Position numbers and translations under genes: made by a program. A stretch of 64,000 bases of DNA. It comes from an uncultured Clostridia bacterium (lineage in GTDB: Bacteria > Bacillota > Clostridia > TANB77 > CAG-508). Below the pieces are notes generated by a model. It made no database searches. It was not told the origin of the DNA and saw nothing but the letters and a program-made list of their open reading frames with translations. Shown piece by piece: positions 1 through 9,294 of the stretch. The stretch spans positions 365,737-429,736 of the forward strand of contig CAQZSK010000001.1 in NCBI GenBank assembly GCA_948934525.1, given 5' to 3'. Every line of letters starts with the position of its first letter. Position 1 is the first letter of the stretch.

Positions 1-778
1 GAGAACTAACTAAACTACTATAAGGAATAAAATTACTAAAAGTTTTTATTCCTAAAATAGTATAATCTATGAAATCGAAAATAGCATGATTGGATGCTAG
101 ATAAATTATTAAAAGTAAAATGGGTATTAAGATTCCCAATATTTTTATAAAACTGGTTTTAAAATAAGTTTTTAAGTTCATATCCCTTTTTAAATATAAA
201 ATAGGAAAAACAATACTTGCAAAACTAATAAATATACCAGTAGTTTGTTTTAACAAAATGCAGCTACCACAAATCAATCCAATTAAAAAATAATATTTAA
301 GAGAGGGGCGATTATCATAATAGTGTTTTATCTCTGAATAAATTAAAATAAGTGTTAAAAATAATATAGCAAAATTATAATCGATGCAAATATATTCTTT
401 TAATAATACAAAAAGTATAAATAAAAACGACAGACTATATAAAGTATTTACTTTTAAAATTTTTAAGATTTTATAAGTCATGAAAAAAATGCCAGAAGTT
501 AAAAGAATAGCCAGTAACCTCATAACAATTAATTCATTGCCAAATAGCTTTAAAAATAATCCAGCAATTAGAGGAAGTAAGGGCGTTTGAACCATATTGA
601 AATCTCGATAAGGAATCAAACCATCAGCTATATTTCTGGCAAAGTTATAATTCCAAATTTCATCCAGATTACTCAGATTTCTATATAAAATAACAGAAGA
701 GATCATGAGTAAAATACCAATAAAAATAAAGAGATTTTGATAATGTGATTTCCAATATAATCTAATTTTTGAATACAT
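1..778 (-). CDS. Polytopic membrane glycosyltransferase-like protein (partial)
   Basis: This minus-strand frame stays open from an ATG at 778 to the window edge, so about 259 N-terminal residues are seen and the C-terminus is missing. A TAGGAGCT ribosome site precedes the ATG. After one membrane helix comes an acidic loop (NLDEIWNYNFARNIADG, near residue 33) followed by many hydrophobic segments. That arrangement resembles GT39/ArnT-type lipid-linked sugar transferases, whose first loop carries catalytic acidic residues. It lies directly downstream of a polyprenyl-phosphate glycosyltransferase gene, which fits a donor-synthesis and transfer pair decorating the cell surface. The family assignment is an inference from topology and the loop motif; the substrate is unknown. 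Confidence 0.7.
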   Translation of the reverse strand, partial: MYSKIRLYWKSHYQNLFIFIGILLMISSVILYRNLSNLDEIWNYNFARNIADGLIPYRDFNMVQTPLLPLIAGLFLKLFGNELIVMRLLAILLTSGIFFMTYKILKILKVNTLYSLSFLFILFVLLKEYICIDYNFAILFLTLILIYSEIKHYYDNRPSLKYYFLIGLICGSCILLKQTTGIFISFASIVFPILYLKRDMNLKTYFKTSFIKILGILIPILLLIIYLASNHAIFDFIDYTILGIKTFSNFIPYSSLVSS

Positions 779-849
779 AATAAGCTCCTAAATAAAAATA
801 AAGCAAATAATAAATCATTTTTTTAAATATTTATTATTTGCTTCTTATA

Positions 850-1785
850 TTAATCTATATTAATTTTTCTGTCAATAATATATTGAGGTCTTCCTTTTAC
901 TTCATCATAAATTCTTGCAATATATTCTCCTATCATCCAAAGTGAAATTAAAATGATACCACTTAAAAATGTCATAGTAACCATTAAAGAAGTCCAACCA
1001 GCAGTTAAATTATGCCAGTGAAAAACAAAAGATAAAATAGCATAAATTAAAACTAATGCAGAGATAACCATAGAAAGAATTCCAAGACCACCTACGATTT
1101 TTAATGGTTTTGTAGAAAAGCTAATAATTCCATCAGAAGCTAATTTCAACATTTTCTTTAAAGGATATTTTGTTTTACCAGCAAATCTTTCTTTTCTTTC
1201 ATATTCAAAAGGTATTTGCTTAAATCCTACCCAGCTAAATAATCCTCTTAAAAATTTATTATGTTCAGGTAAGGAATTGATAACATCTACCACTTTTTTA
1301 TCTACTAATCTAAAGTCACCAGTATCTTTAGGGATATCAACATCAGACAAAGCATTTAAAGTTTGATAAAACATTTTTGCTGTTAGTAATTTAAATTTAG
1401 ATTCTCCATCACGTGTTTTTCGTTTTCCATAAATAACTTCGTGGCCTGATTCCCATAGTTTTAACATTTCTGGAATTAGTTCAGGTGGGTCTTGAAGATC
1501 TGCATCGATAATAACTATTGCATCTCCTGTAACTTCTTGAAGTCCAGCTGTTACTGCACATTGATGACCAAAATTACGAGCAAAAGAAACTATTTTTACT
1601 TGTTTGTCTTTTTCAGCGATTCCTTCTAATATTTCTAAGGTTTTGTCTTTACTACCATCGTTAATGAAAATGATTTCATAGGTATAATCTTGTAAAGAGG
1701 ATAGAACTTTTGTAACTCTCTCATAGCATTCTGCTGCTACTTCTTCTTCATAGTACATTGGTATAACAAGTGATACTTTTTTCAT
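850..1785 (-). CDS. Polyisoprenyl-phosphate glycosyltransferase (GT2, GtrB/DPM1-like)
   Basis: This 311-residue protein has an N-terminal GT-A domain (residues 1-230) with VIPMYYEEE, the metal-binding DADLQDP motif (about residue 94) and a conserved GDFRLVD segment. Two C-terminal membrane helices follow (about 232-255 and 265-290). This is the architecture of GtrB/CsbB/YkcC enzymes, which move a sugar from a nucleotide donor onto undecaprenyl phosphate at the inner membrane face. An AAGGAGT ribosome site precedes the ATG. The next gene downstream encodes a membrane transferase that could use the lipid-linked sugar. The sugar cannot be deduced. Confidence 0.9.
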   Translation of the reverse strand: MKKVSLVIPMYYEEEVAAECYERVTKVLSSLQDYTYEIIFINDGSKDKTLEILEGIAEKDKQVKIVSFARNFGHQCAVTAGLQEVTGDAIVIIDADLQDPPELIPEMLKLWESGHEVIYGKRKTRDGESKFKLLTAKMFYQTLNALSDVDIPKDTGDFRLVDKKVVDVINSLPEHNKFLRGLFSWVGFKQIPFEYERKERFAGKTKYPLKKMLKLASDGIISFSTKPLKIVGGLGILSMVISALVLIYAILSFVFHWHNLTAGWTSLMVTMTFLSGIILISLWMIGEYIARIYDEVKGRPQYIIDRKINID

Positions 1786-1844
1786 ACAAATACTCCTTTT
1801 TATTAATTCTACATTATTTGCCTTTACAAGCTAGAGCTATTGTA

Positions 1845-2048
1845 TCACAAATATTTATGTTTGGCTAGCTCCATTTTTTTATTATCTTCCATATCATCTA
1901 ATGCATATTTACAAGCTTGAATAACAAATCTTGAAAACGTTATATTCTCATTTTTTATTGCACCTTTTATTTTATCAATTAAGTCAACTGGAAAGCCAAT
2001 TGTTTTATTTTCTGTTTCCTTTTTATATCGTTTTATTTGAAATGACAT
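1845..2048 (-). CDS. Small ribbon-helix-helix (Arc/MetJ-like) protein
   Basis: This 67-residue protein has a perfect AGGAGG ribosome site seven bases before its ATG. Its sequence shows a short basic strand (IKRYKKETENKTIGFPV) followed by two predicted helices (LIDKIKGAIKNEN and SRFVIQACKYALDDM), the layout of ribbon-helix-helix DNA-binding proteins. It is transcribed divergently from the lectin-tailed surface protein at 2163 and may regulate it or itself. Two copies of ATTGCAAAA lie in the shared intergenic region. The fold assignment is inferred from pattern only. Confidence 0.65.
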   Translation of the reverse strand: MSFQIKRYKKETENKTIGFPVDLIDKIKGAIKNENITFSRFVIQACKYALDDMEDNKKMELAKHKYL

Positions 2049-2162
2049 TTATTATACCTCCTAAGCTTATTTAATAGATTGTATTGCAAAAAAGAACAAA
2101 AATGAGCATTGCAAAATGATAAGATCTTTTCAAGTAATAATGATTTTAAGAAGAGAAAAGAT

Positions 2163-4550
2163 ATGAAAATTTCAAAGAAAAAAATTGAGCAAAAAAACAA
2201 GGGTATTATTCTGGTTGCTTTGGTAGTAACCATTGTAGTATTATTGATCTTAGCAGGAATAACAGTTACTTATGTAATAGGAGATAACAGTGTTTTTGAG
2301 AAAGCATCAGAGGCTAAATTGAAAACAAATATAGCACAATGGCAAGAAAGATTAGAAACAGCCAAAATGCCAGTTATGATAGAAGGATTGGGAACATTTA
2401 ATCCAGATAAATATTTTAACTATATAGAAGAACAGGAGATTATAAATAATAAAACAAAAGATGTAATCGATAATGGAAATGGCACATATGAGGTAACAAC
2501 AAAGCCAGACTATGTATTTGAAATAGAATTAATACCAGTTAAGGAAGAGCCAAAAGATATAAAAATAGAGTATTTAGGTCAAATGGGAAAATTACCACCA
2601 AAAATAAAAAGTATAACTGTAACAGGGAAAGCAGGAGCAAGTATAGATGTAGCAGTAGAAGTTGCAAGGTTAGATAATGGAAAATTAAGTTATTACTATA
2701 GGGAATCAAGTGATGATAATTCAAAAGAATATATAGAAGTAAAAAAAGAAGTAACAGACCTAACAGCAACCTTAACAGGGCTACAAGAAGGCAAGATATA
2801 TGATATTAAAGTAGTGGTAAAGAATAAAAATGGAGAGCATAGTTTAGTAGCAAAAGAAGCAATTCAACAATTAGTGAAAACAATTGCATTAGATAAAACA
2901 AGTGTAACAATGGAAAAAAATAAGACTTTACAATTAAAAGCAACAGTATTGCCAGAAAATGCAGAGAATAAAAAATTGGAATGGAGTAGCAGTAATGAAG
3001 AAATAGCAATGGTAGATGAGAAGGGAGTAGTTACAACCAAAGAAAATGGGAATGTTATTATAAAAGTAAAATCAACAGATGGAGGAGAAGCAGAGGCAAA
3101 TTGTAATGTGAAAGTAGCTGTATTAGCAACAAGTATTAGTTTGAATAAAACAACAGAAACAGTAGCGAAGGGAAGCATGAAAATATTAGTAGCGACAGTT
3201 CTCCCAGAAAATACGACGAATAAAACAGTAAAATGGGAAAGTAGCAATACAAATATAGCAACTGTAGATAGTAATGGAGTGGTTACAGGGAAGACAACAG
3301 GAAGTACGACAATAACAGCGACAACAACAGATGGGACTAACAAGTCAGCAAGCTGTACAGTAACAGTACCAGCAATAACAACCGCAATAGAATTAAATTC
3401 AGTAAGGGCGAGAATAGCAACAGGGTATACAAGATGGTTGACAGCAACAGCAATACCAAGCAATGCTAGCCAAGAGTTTGAATGGACAAGTAGTAATACC
3501 AATGTGGCAACAGTAGATAATAAAGGAAAGATAACAGCAAAAGCAATAGGGACAACTACCATAACAGTAAAAACAAAAGATGGAACAAACTTAAGTAAAA
3601 CGTGTAGTGTAACAGTAGCAAGTGGAGTAGATATAACGACCTTAACCAGTATACAATCGAGTAATAGAGTGGCAAGAGATAATTATGGAAATTTAATCAC
3701 AATACCAGGAGGGTTTAAGGTATTAACAAGCCAAGCAACAAATGTAACACAAGGAATTGTTATACAAGATAATGAAGGCAACGAATTTGTGTGGGTACCA
3801 ATAGATTCAATATCAAAAGGCGCAAATGTAAGGGCAGATGATATAAGATTAGGAAGATATGATAATTTTACAACGAAAGATGTTAGTGGAAATTATGTGC
3901 CTAAACAAGATGCAGATAATTATACACAAATAGTGACAATAAACTCTTATTATCAAGAATTAACAAGCAATTCTGGAAATACAGCAGCAAAAAGTTTGAG
4001 TACATTTATTAGTAAAAGCAAAGTGAATGGTGGATATTATTTAGGGAGATTTGAAGCAAGTTACAAGAATAGTAGTCGCTGTTATAGTAAAAAATCAACA
4101 TCAATAAGAAATAGGGATAGTACAACTTTAACAAGTGGAATGGTGTGGAATTTTATTATTCAGTCTGATGCAGCAACAATAGCAAGAAATTCATTTACAA
4201 GCAGTTATGTAGACAGTGATTTGGTAAACAGTTATAGTTGGGATACAGCAATTATATTTATTCAGAAGTATTCAGGGAATAGTAATTATGCAGATGAAAA
4301 AATCAAATTCAGTATAACAAATACAGGAGCAACTAATGATAAAGTATGTAATATTTATGAAATGGCTTCGAATTTTAATGAATGGAGTACAGAGTATAGC
4401 GTAAGTAATATATCAGGAACCCTACAGCCATGCGTTGAAAGAGGGGGGACAGGACTGGCAAGTGGATCTTATTCAAGCCGCCGTAGTAGTAGCCCGATTA
4501 ACAGCAGTGACTGGACTAAATCTTTTCGAACACTTTTATATATAAAATAA
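2163..4550 (+). CDS. Surface protein: prepilin-like leader, three Big2 repeats, C-type-lectin (FGE-like) tail; probable DGR target
   Basis: The start is placed at ATG 2163 (795 residues) because the prepilin-like leader begins there; the frame is open further upstream without a better start. Order of parts: basic segment, then a type IV pilin-like helix (KGIILVALVVTIVVLLILAG, with Ala where pilins have Glu5); a region of about 200 residues containing a fibronectin-like stretch; three bacterial Ig-like Big2 repeats (about 255-505), each ending in a WSSSN.. / VD.KG.V pattern; then an FGE-sulfatase/C-type-lectin-like domain beginning GNEFVWVPI and ending near RGG...SFRTLLYIK. The last ~115 bases are GC-richer, with many AGC, CGC, CGT and AGT codons, as expected where adenines of a template have been diversified. 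The DGR-target role is inferred; no reverse transcriptase is nearby. Confidence 0.8.
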   Translation: MKISKKKIEQKNKGIILVALVVTIVVLLILAGITVTYVIGDNSVFEKASEAKLKTNIAQWQERLETAKMPVMIEGLGTFNPDKYFNYIEEQEIINNKTKDVIDNGNGTYEVTTKPDYVFEIELIPVKEEPKDIKIEYLGQMGKLPPKIKSITVTGKAGASIDVAVEVARLDNGKLSYYYRESSDDNSKEYIEVKKEVTDLTATLTGLQEGKIYDIKVVVKNKNGEHSLVAKEAIQQLVKTIALDKTSVTMEKNKTLQLKATVLPENAENKKLEWSSSNEEIAMVDEKGVVTTKENGNVIIKVKSTDGGEAEANCNVKVAVLATSISLNKTTETVAKGSMKILVATVLPENTTNKTVKWESSNTNIATVDSNGVVTGKTTGSTTITATTTDGTNKSASCTVTVPAITTAIELNSVRARIATGYTRWLTATAIPSNASQEFEWTSSNTNVATVDNKGKITAKAIGTTTITVKTKDGTNLSKTCSVTVASGVDITTLTSIQSSNRVARDNYGNLITIPGGFKVLTSQATNVTQGIVIQDNEGNEFVWVPIDSISKGANVRADDIRLGRYDNFTTKDVSGNYVPKQDADNYTQIVTINSYYQELTSNSGNTAAKSLSTFISKSKVNGGYYLGRFEASYKNSSRCYSKKSTSIRNRDSTTLTSGMVWNFIIQSDAATIARNSFTSSYVDSDLVNSYSWDTAIIFIQKYSGNSNYADEKIKFSITNTGATNDKVCNIYEMASNFNEWSTEYSVSNISGTLQPCVERGGTGLASGSYSSRRSSSPINSSDWTKSFRTLLYIK
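4435..4547 (+). other. Candidate DGR variable region at the 3' end of the surface-protein gene
   Basis: The final codons of the gene switch from AT-rich usage to a run of AGC/CGC/CGT/AGT/GAC codons after the conserved RGG motif, ending in a SFR-like motif and a hydrophobic tail. In known DGR targets the diversified codons of a C-type-lectin fold sit exactly here. A template repeat identical except at adenines would prove it; none is visible in this window. Confidence 0.45.
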
Positions 4551-4586
4551 CACTAAATATTGATTTATATAAAAAATTTAAAATAA

Positions 4587-4622
4587 GCAAGGAATTCAAC
4601 TTTTATTAGTTGAATTCCTTGC
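4587..4622. terminator. Bidirectional intrinsic terminator
   Basis: A perfect 14-bp inverted repeat (GCAAGGAATTCAAC and its complement) with an 8-base TTTTATTA loop lies between two convergent genes, the surface protein (plus) and the dehydratase activator (minus). T-rich bases follow on the plus side. Confidence 0.8.
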
Positions 4623-4626
4623 TTTC

Positions 4627-7600
4627 CTATTTCTTCGCTTCCTCTGTCTCTTCTAAAAATATCCCCGTAGCGGTTTTAATTGAGGTTTTAGAATTATGGG
4701 TATTCTTATTTTCTCGTTTCAAAGCCTTTCTTTCCTTTTGCTGTTTAGCTAAGTTATCTTTCGCAACAGTCATTAATAACTTAATTCTATTGGTTTGGTT
4801 AGCTTCACTAGCACCAGGATCATAATCAATAGGAGAAATATTGGCTTCTGGATATAAGCTACGAATGGTTTTAATAACACCTTTTCCTACAACATGGTTT
4901 GGCAAACAAGCAAATGGTTGTACACAAACAATATTAGGAATATCATGTTCAATATATTCTATCATTTCAGCTGTTAAGAACCAACCTTCGCCAGTTTGAT
5001 TTCCAATTGATAATACATCTTTTACTTTAGTTTCTAATTCGAAAATATTACAAGGTAATAAATAACCTTTTTTAGAATTTTGAAGTGCTATAATTACATC
5101 TTTTTCTAAAATATCAATTAATTTAATGGCAGCTTTAAATAGCTTCGAGGACATTTTATTTGTCTTAATTAATTGATTAAAGGTAATTTTATGGGTAGCA
5201 ATGAATTTTACAAATCCCATAAAATCAGGTAAGATAACTTCTGCGCCTTCCTCTTCTAATTTATCTGCTACAAAATTATTACCAAAAGGATGATACTTAA
5301 TCAAAACTTCTCCAACAATACCAACTTTAGGCTTTTGAGTAGAGGTATCCAATTCTATTTTTTCAAAGTCATTTACAATTTCATAAATACTTGCTTTAAA
5401 TTCTTTCAAAGTGGATTTTTCAATTAACTTTTTACACTTTATCATCCATTCATCAAAAAGTGCTTTTGTTTCTCCCTTATTTATTTCATAGACCCTATTT
5501 TTGGTCAGCATTTTTTGCAATAAATCTGCATAAACAACTACTTTTAATAATCTTTCAATTAAAGGAATGGTAAGCTTAAAGCCAGACATCTTTTCCATAC
5601 CTACAACATTAAAGGAGATAACTGGTATATTTGAAAAGCCAGCATCCTTTAAGGCTTTACGAATAAATCCAATATAATTAGTAGCTCTACAGCCACCGCC
5701 AGTCTGTGACATAATTAAAGCAGTTTTATTCAAATCATATTTTCCAGATTCTAATGCTTCTATCATTTGACCTGTAGTTAAAATAGATGGATAGCAAGCA
5801 TCATTATTTACATATTTTAAACCAGTTTCTACAGTATGAGGTGTACATTCTCTTAATAGTTCTACATGATAGCCAGATGCAGCAACTGCAGCTTCTATTA
5901 AATCAAAATGTATTGGTGCCATTTGTGGAATTAAAATGGTATAATCCTTTTTCATTTCCTTAGTAAAGATTTCTTTATGTTGCTCATAATTTCCAGCACC
6001 TTGTTTTAATTCTTGATTTGAAGCACGTTTCTTCATACTAGCAAGAAGTGAACGGATACGAATACGAACAGCTCCTAAATTATTAATTTCGTCTATTTTA
6101 ATTAAGGTATACATCTTACCAAAACTACTTAGTATTTCTTCTACTTGGTCAGTAGTAACAGCATCAACACCACAACCAAAAGAATTTAATTGTACTAATT
6201 CCAAATTAGGGTTCTTTCCAACAAAATCAGCTGCTGCATAGAGTCTTGCATGATATACCCATTGATCTACTACACGAATAGGACGTTTTGCCTGTGATAA
6301 ATTAGAAATAGAATCTTCTGTTAAAACACAAAGACCAAGGCTCGTAATTAAAGTATCAATACCATGATTTACTTCAGGGTCTGTATGATAAGGACGACCA
6401 GCTAAAACAATACCTTTGGCATCATTTTTTTCTATGTAATCTAAAACTTCTTGTCCTTTTTTATGGATATCTTTTTTAAAGTTTTGATATTCTACTTCAG
6501 CTTTTTGAGCAGCTTCAAACAATTCCTTCTTTGTAAAGTGGTATTCTTCAAATTCAGGTAATTCTAAAATTGCTTCTGCCAAAGTCTTTGGTTCGAAAGG
6601 TAAGAATGGATTTAAAAACTTAATATCTTTTTCTTTCAATTCTTCTATGTTATTTTTTAACACTTCAGAATAAGAAATAACGATAGGGCAATTATAGTGA
6701 TTATCTGCCTTTTCATATTCTTTTCTAGAATATGGCATACAAGGGTAAAAGATTGTTTTTACACCTTGTTTAATTAGGCCAATAATGTGACCATGAGAAA
6801 GCTTTGCAGGGAAGCAGACCGATTCAGATGGCATACTTTCCATACCTTTTTCATAGGTTTTTCTATTACTTTTTTCTGATAAAACTACACGAAAGCCTAA
6901 ATTAGTTAAGAAAGTAAACCAAAAAGGGTAATCTTCATACATATTCAAAACTCTAGGAATACCAATAGTTCCGCGAGGAGCGTCTTTGGCTTCCAAAGGA
7001 ATATAACTAAATAATCTTTCATATTTATATTTCATAATATTTGGTAAGTCTTTATTTTCTCCTACATTACCAGCACCTTTTTCACAACGATTTCCAGAAA
7101 TATATTGGGAACCATTGCTAAATTTATTAACGGTTAATAAACAGTGGTTTTCGCAACCATTACAACGAATATGTGAAATACTAATTTCTAATTTATCTAA
7201 GCTTTCTAAATCAGAAATTGTAGAAACATATTCCATATCAAGATTTGCCTCATATTGTTCTTTAGAAAGAAGTGCAACACCATAAGCACCCATTAATCCT
7301 GCAATATCAGGTCTTACTACATTTCTGCCAACAATTAATTCAAAACTGCGCAAAACAGCATCATTATAGAAAGTACCACCTTGTACAACTATATGAGCAC
7401 CTAAACTTTTAACATCTCTTACTTTCATTACCTTCTGAATAGCATTTTTAATAACAGAATAAGAAAGGCCTGCTGAAATATCTCCAACACTATAACCTTC
7501 TTTTTGTGCTTGCTTGATTTTAGAGTTCATAAATACGGTACAACGAGAACCTAGATCTACTGGTCTTCTAGCTTCTAAAGCAGAGTTCACGAATTCCTCA

Positions 7601-8994
7601 ATTGACAAGTTTAAACTCTTAGCAAAGGTTTCAATAAAAGAACCACAACCAGAAGAACAAGCTTCATTTAGCATAATATTATCAATAGCACCTTTTTTCA
7701 TGCGAATATATTTCATATCTTGACCGCCAATGTCTACAATGCTTGTAACATTAGGCATAAATTGTTTCGCAGCAGTATAGTGGGCAATCGTTTCAATTTC
7801 ATTTAAATCTACATTTAAAGCAGACTGAATTAATTTTTCTCCGTATCCTGTAACTCCGCTATAACGAATGATAGCCTTTTCAGGTTTTTCGCTATATAGT
7901 TTTTTTAGCATATTGATAACACTTTGTAAAGGATTTCCCTCATTACTACCATATAAAGAGTAGAGAAGTGTACCATCACGATCAATAACTACAAGTTTTG
8001 TTGTGGTAGAACCAGCATCAATACCTATGAAACAGTCTCCTTCATAAGATTTTAAATCACCTTTTTTGACTGTTTCTTTATCATGTCTTTCTTTAAATTC
8101 TTGGTATTCAGCATCAATAGAAAATAAAGGAGATAAAGGATGTGAAGTATCATCATGAGATATTTTTAACATCTCTATTTTTGCTCTCAATTTTTCTACT
8201 GTAATTGGATGGCTTGAATAAATAGAATCTAAAGCAGCACCTTTAGCAACCAATAGGTGGGCTTGTTCAGGTATAATGATTTGCTCTTCTGTTAAATGTA
8301 ATGTTTCAATAAAACGATTACGAAGTTCTGATAAATAATTTAAAGGGCCTCCTAAAAAAGCAACATTACCACGAATTGGTCTTCCACAAGCTAAACCACT
8401 AATAGTTTGGTTTACAACTGCTTGAAAAATAGAGGCAGCAATATCTTCTTTTGCAGCACCTTCATTTAAAAGAGGTTGTACATCAGTTTTGGCAAAAACA
8501 CCGCAACGAGAGGCAATAGGGTAAAGCATTTTATAATTTTTAGCAAGCCCATTAAGCCCTGTAGGGTCTGTATGTAATAAAGAAGCCATTTGGTCAATAA
8601 ATGCACCTGTACCACCTGCACAAGTTCCATTCATACGCTGTTCAATAGATTTGTCAAAGTAAATAATTTTTGCATCTTCTCCACCAAGTTCAATTACAAC
8701 ATCTGTTTCAGGAATATATTTTTCAACACTGCGTTTGCAAGAAACTACCTCCTGAATAAAAGGTAGGTCTAAAAATTTAGCAGCACTCATTGCACCAGAA
8801 CCTGTTAAAGCTATACTAAATTCGCAGTCTACATATTGAGAGGCCAAATTTTCTAATACTTTACATACTGTATTTTTCGTATCAGAAAAATGTCTTTGAT
8901 AATCAGAATATAACTCATTTAAATTTTCATCCATAATAACGATTTTTACAGTGGTAGACCCTACATCTAAACCAACATGTAATAATTTGCTCAT
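4627..8994 (-). CDS. Giant 2-hydroxyacyl-CoA dehydratase activase-like protein (BadF/BcrAD x2 + DUF2229 + HgdB-like)
   Basis: This 1455-residue protein carries two ASKHA ATPase modules. The first starts at residue 8 (GLDVGSTTVKIV) with GTCAGGTGAF and a later CGVFAKTD. The second starts near 323 (GIDAGSTTTKLVV) with CSSGCGSF and SRCTVFMNS. The conserved cysteines are typical of the [4Fe-4S] cluster of dehydratase activators. A cysteine cluster (CNGCENHC, near 640) introduces the DUF2229 and HgdB-like C-terminal half. Family members use ATP to inject an electron into 2-hydroxyacyl-CoA dehydratases; in these very long fused forms the substrate is unknown. An AAGGAGC ribosome site precedes the ATG. 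The length is normal for the fused Clostridia family and no dehydratase subunit genes are adjacent. Confidence 0.9.
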   Translation of the reverse strand: MSKLLHVGLDVGSTTVKIVIMDENLNELYSDYQRHFSDTKNTVCKVLENLASQYVDCEFSIALTGSGAMSAAKFLDLPFIQEVVSCKRSVEKYIPETDVVIELGGEDAKIIYFDKSIEQRMNGTCAGGTGAFIDQMASLLHTDPTGLNGLAKNYKMLYPIASRCGVFAKTDVQPLLNEGAAKEDIAASIFQAVVNQTISGLACGRPIRGNVAFLGGPLNYLSELRNRFIETLHLTEEQIIIPEQAHLLVAKGAALDSIYSSHPITVEKLRAKIEMLKISHDDTSHPLSPLFSIDAEYQEFKERHDKETVKKGDLKSYEGDCFIGIDAGSTTTKLVVIDRDGTLLYSLYGSNEGNPLQSVINMLKKLYSEKPEKAIIRYSGVTGYGEKLIQSALNVDLNEIETIAHYTAAKQFMPNVTSIVDIGGQDMKYIRMKKGAIDNIMLNEACSSGCGSFIETFAKSLNLSIEEFVNSALEARRPVDLGSRCTVFMNSKIKQAQKEGYSVGDISAGLSYSVIKNAIQKVMKVRDVKSLGAHIVVQGGTFYNDAVLRSFELIVGRNVVRPDIAGLMGAYGVALLSKEQYEANLDMEYVSTISDLESLDKLEISISHIRCNGCENHCLLTVNKFSNGSQYISGNRCEKGAGNVGENKDLPNIMKYKYERLFSYIPLEAKDAPRGTIGIPRVLNMYEDYPFWFTFLTNLGFRVVLSEKSNRKTYEKGMESMPSESVCFPAKLSHGHIIGLIKQGVKTIFYPCMPYSRKEYEKADNHYNCPIVISYSEVLKNNIEELKEKDIKFLNPFLPFEPKTLAEAILELPEFEEYHFTKKELFEAAQKAEVEYQNFKKDIHKKGQEVLDYIEKNDAKGIVLAGRPYHTDPEVNHGIDTLITSLGLCVLTEDSISNLSQAKRPIRVVDQWVYHARLYAAADFVGKNPNLELVQLNSFGCGVDAVTTDQVEEILSSFGKMYTLIKIDEINNLGAVRIRIRSLLASMKKRASNQELKQGAGNYEQHKEIFTKEMKKDYTILIPQMAPIHFDLIEAAVAASGYHVELLRECTPHTVETGLKYVNNDACYPSILTTGQMIEALESGKYDLNKTALIMSQTGGGCRATNYIGFIRKALKDAGFSNIPVISFNVVGMEKMSGFKLTIPLIERLLKVVVYADLLQKMLTKNRVYEINKGETKALFDEWMIKCKKLIEKSTLKEFKASIYEIVNDFEKIELDTSTQKPKVGIVGEVLIKYHPFGNNFVADKLEEEGAEVILPDFMGFVKFIATHKITFNQLIKTNKMSSKLFKAAIKLIDILEKDVIIALQNSKKGYLLPCNIFELETKVKDVLSIGNQTGEGWFLTAEMIEYIEHDIPNIVCVQPFACLPNHVVGKGVIKTIRSLYPEANISPIDYDPGASEANQTNRIKLLMTVAKDNLAKQQKERKALKRENKNTHNSKTSIKTATGIFLEETEEAKK

Positions 8995-9072
8995 AAAAAA
9001 ATTCGCGCTCCTTTTTATGTACTATTTATATGATAGATTTTACTTAGTATTCATCTTAAATTGATACCCTTT

Positions 9073-9101
9073 ATTGTATACTTAGAATAGGCATTTGTCA
9101 A
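9073..9101 (-). promoter_or_regulatory. SigA-type promoter for the activator gene
   Basis: On the minus strand TTGACA (9101-9096) and TACAAT (9078-9073) are separated by 17 bases, about 80 bases upstream of the 4627-8994 gene. The rest of the 300-base gap up to 9294 shows no gene. Confidence 0.6.
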
Positions 9102-9246
9102 TGTAAAATAGTGGGAGAATGGCTTGAAAAGTGCAAAATTAAGAAAGTATTAAAAGTTTTATAAAATGGAATAGTAAAGAAATGATAAATAAAGTTCTAA
9201 ATAGATTTGGATAAGCATAGAAATGAAATGAATAGTACAAGTTAAA

Positions 9247-9267
9247 AGTTATTCTATTAGAATAACT
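9247..9267. promoter_or_regulatory. Perfect 21-base palindrome upstream of gerM-like gene
   Basis: AGTTATTCTA, one central T, and the exact complement TAGAATAACT lie about 28 bases before the next start codon. It could be an operator or a 5'-UTR hairpin; the sequence alone does not distinguish these. Confidence 0.4.
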
Positions 9268-9294
9268 AATAAAAAGAAAAGGAGAGAAAAACAG

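Noticed and set aside
2109..2162. Upstream start of the Big2/lectin protein
   Set aside because: It would use an ATT codon without a ribosome site and place extra residues before the prepilin-like leader.
2864..3562. 232-codon minus-strand frame antisense to the Big2 repeats
   Set aside because: It mirrors the repetitive Thr/Val codons of the plus gene; no ribosome site and valine-rich nonsense content.
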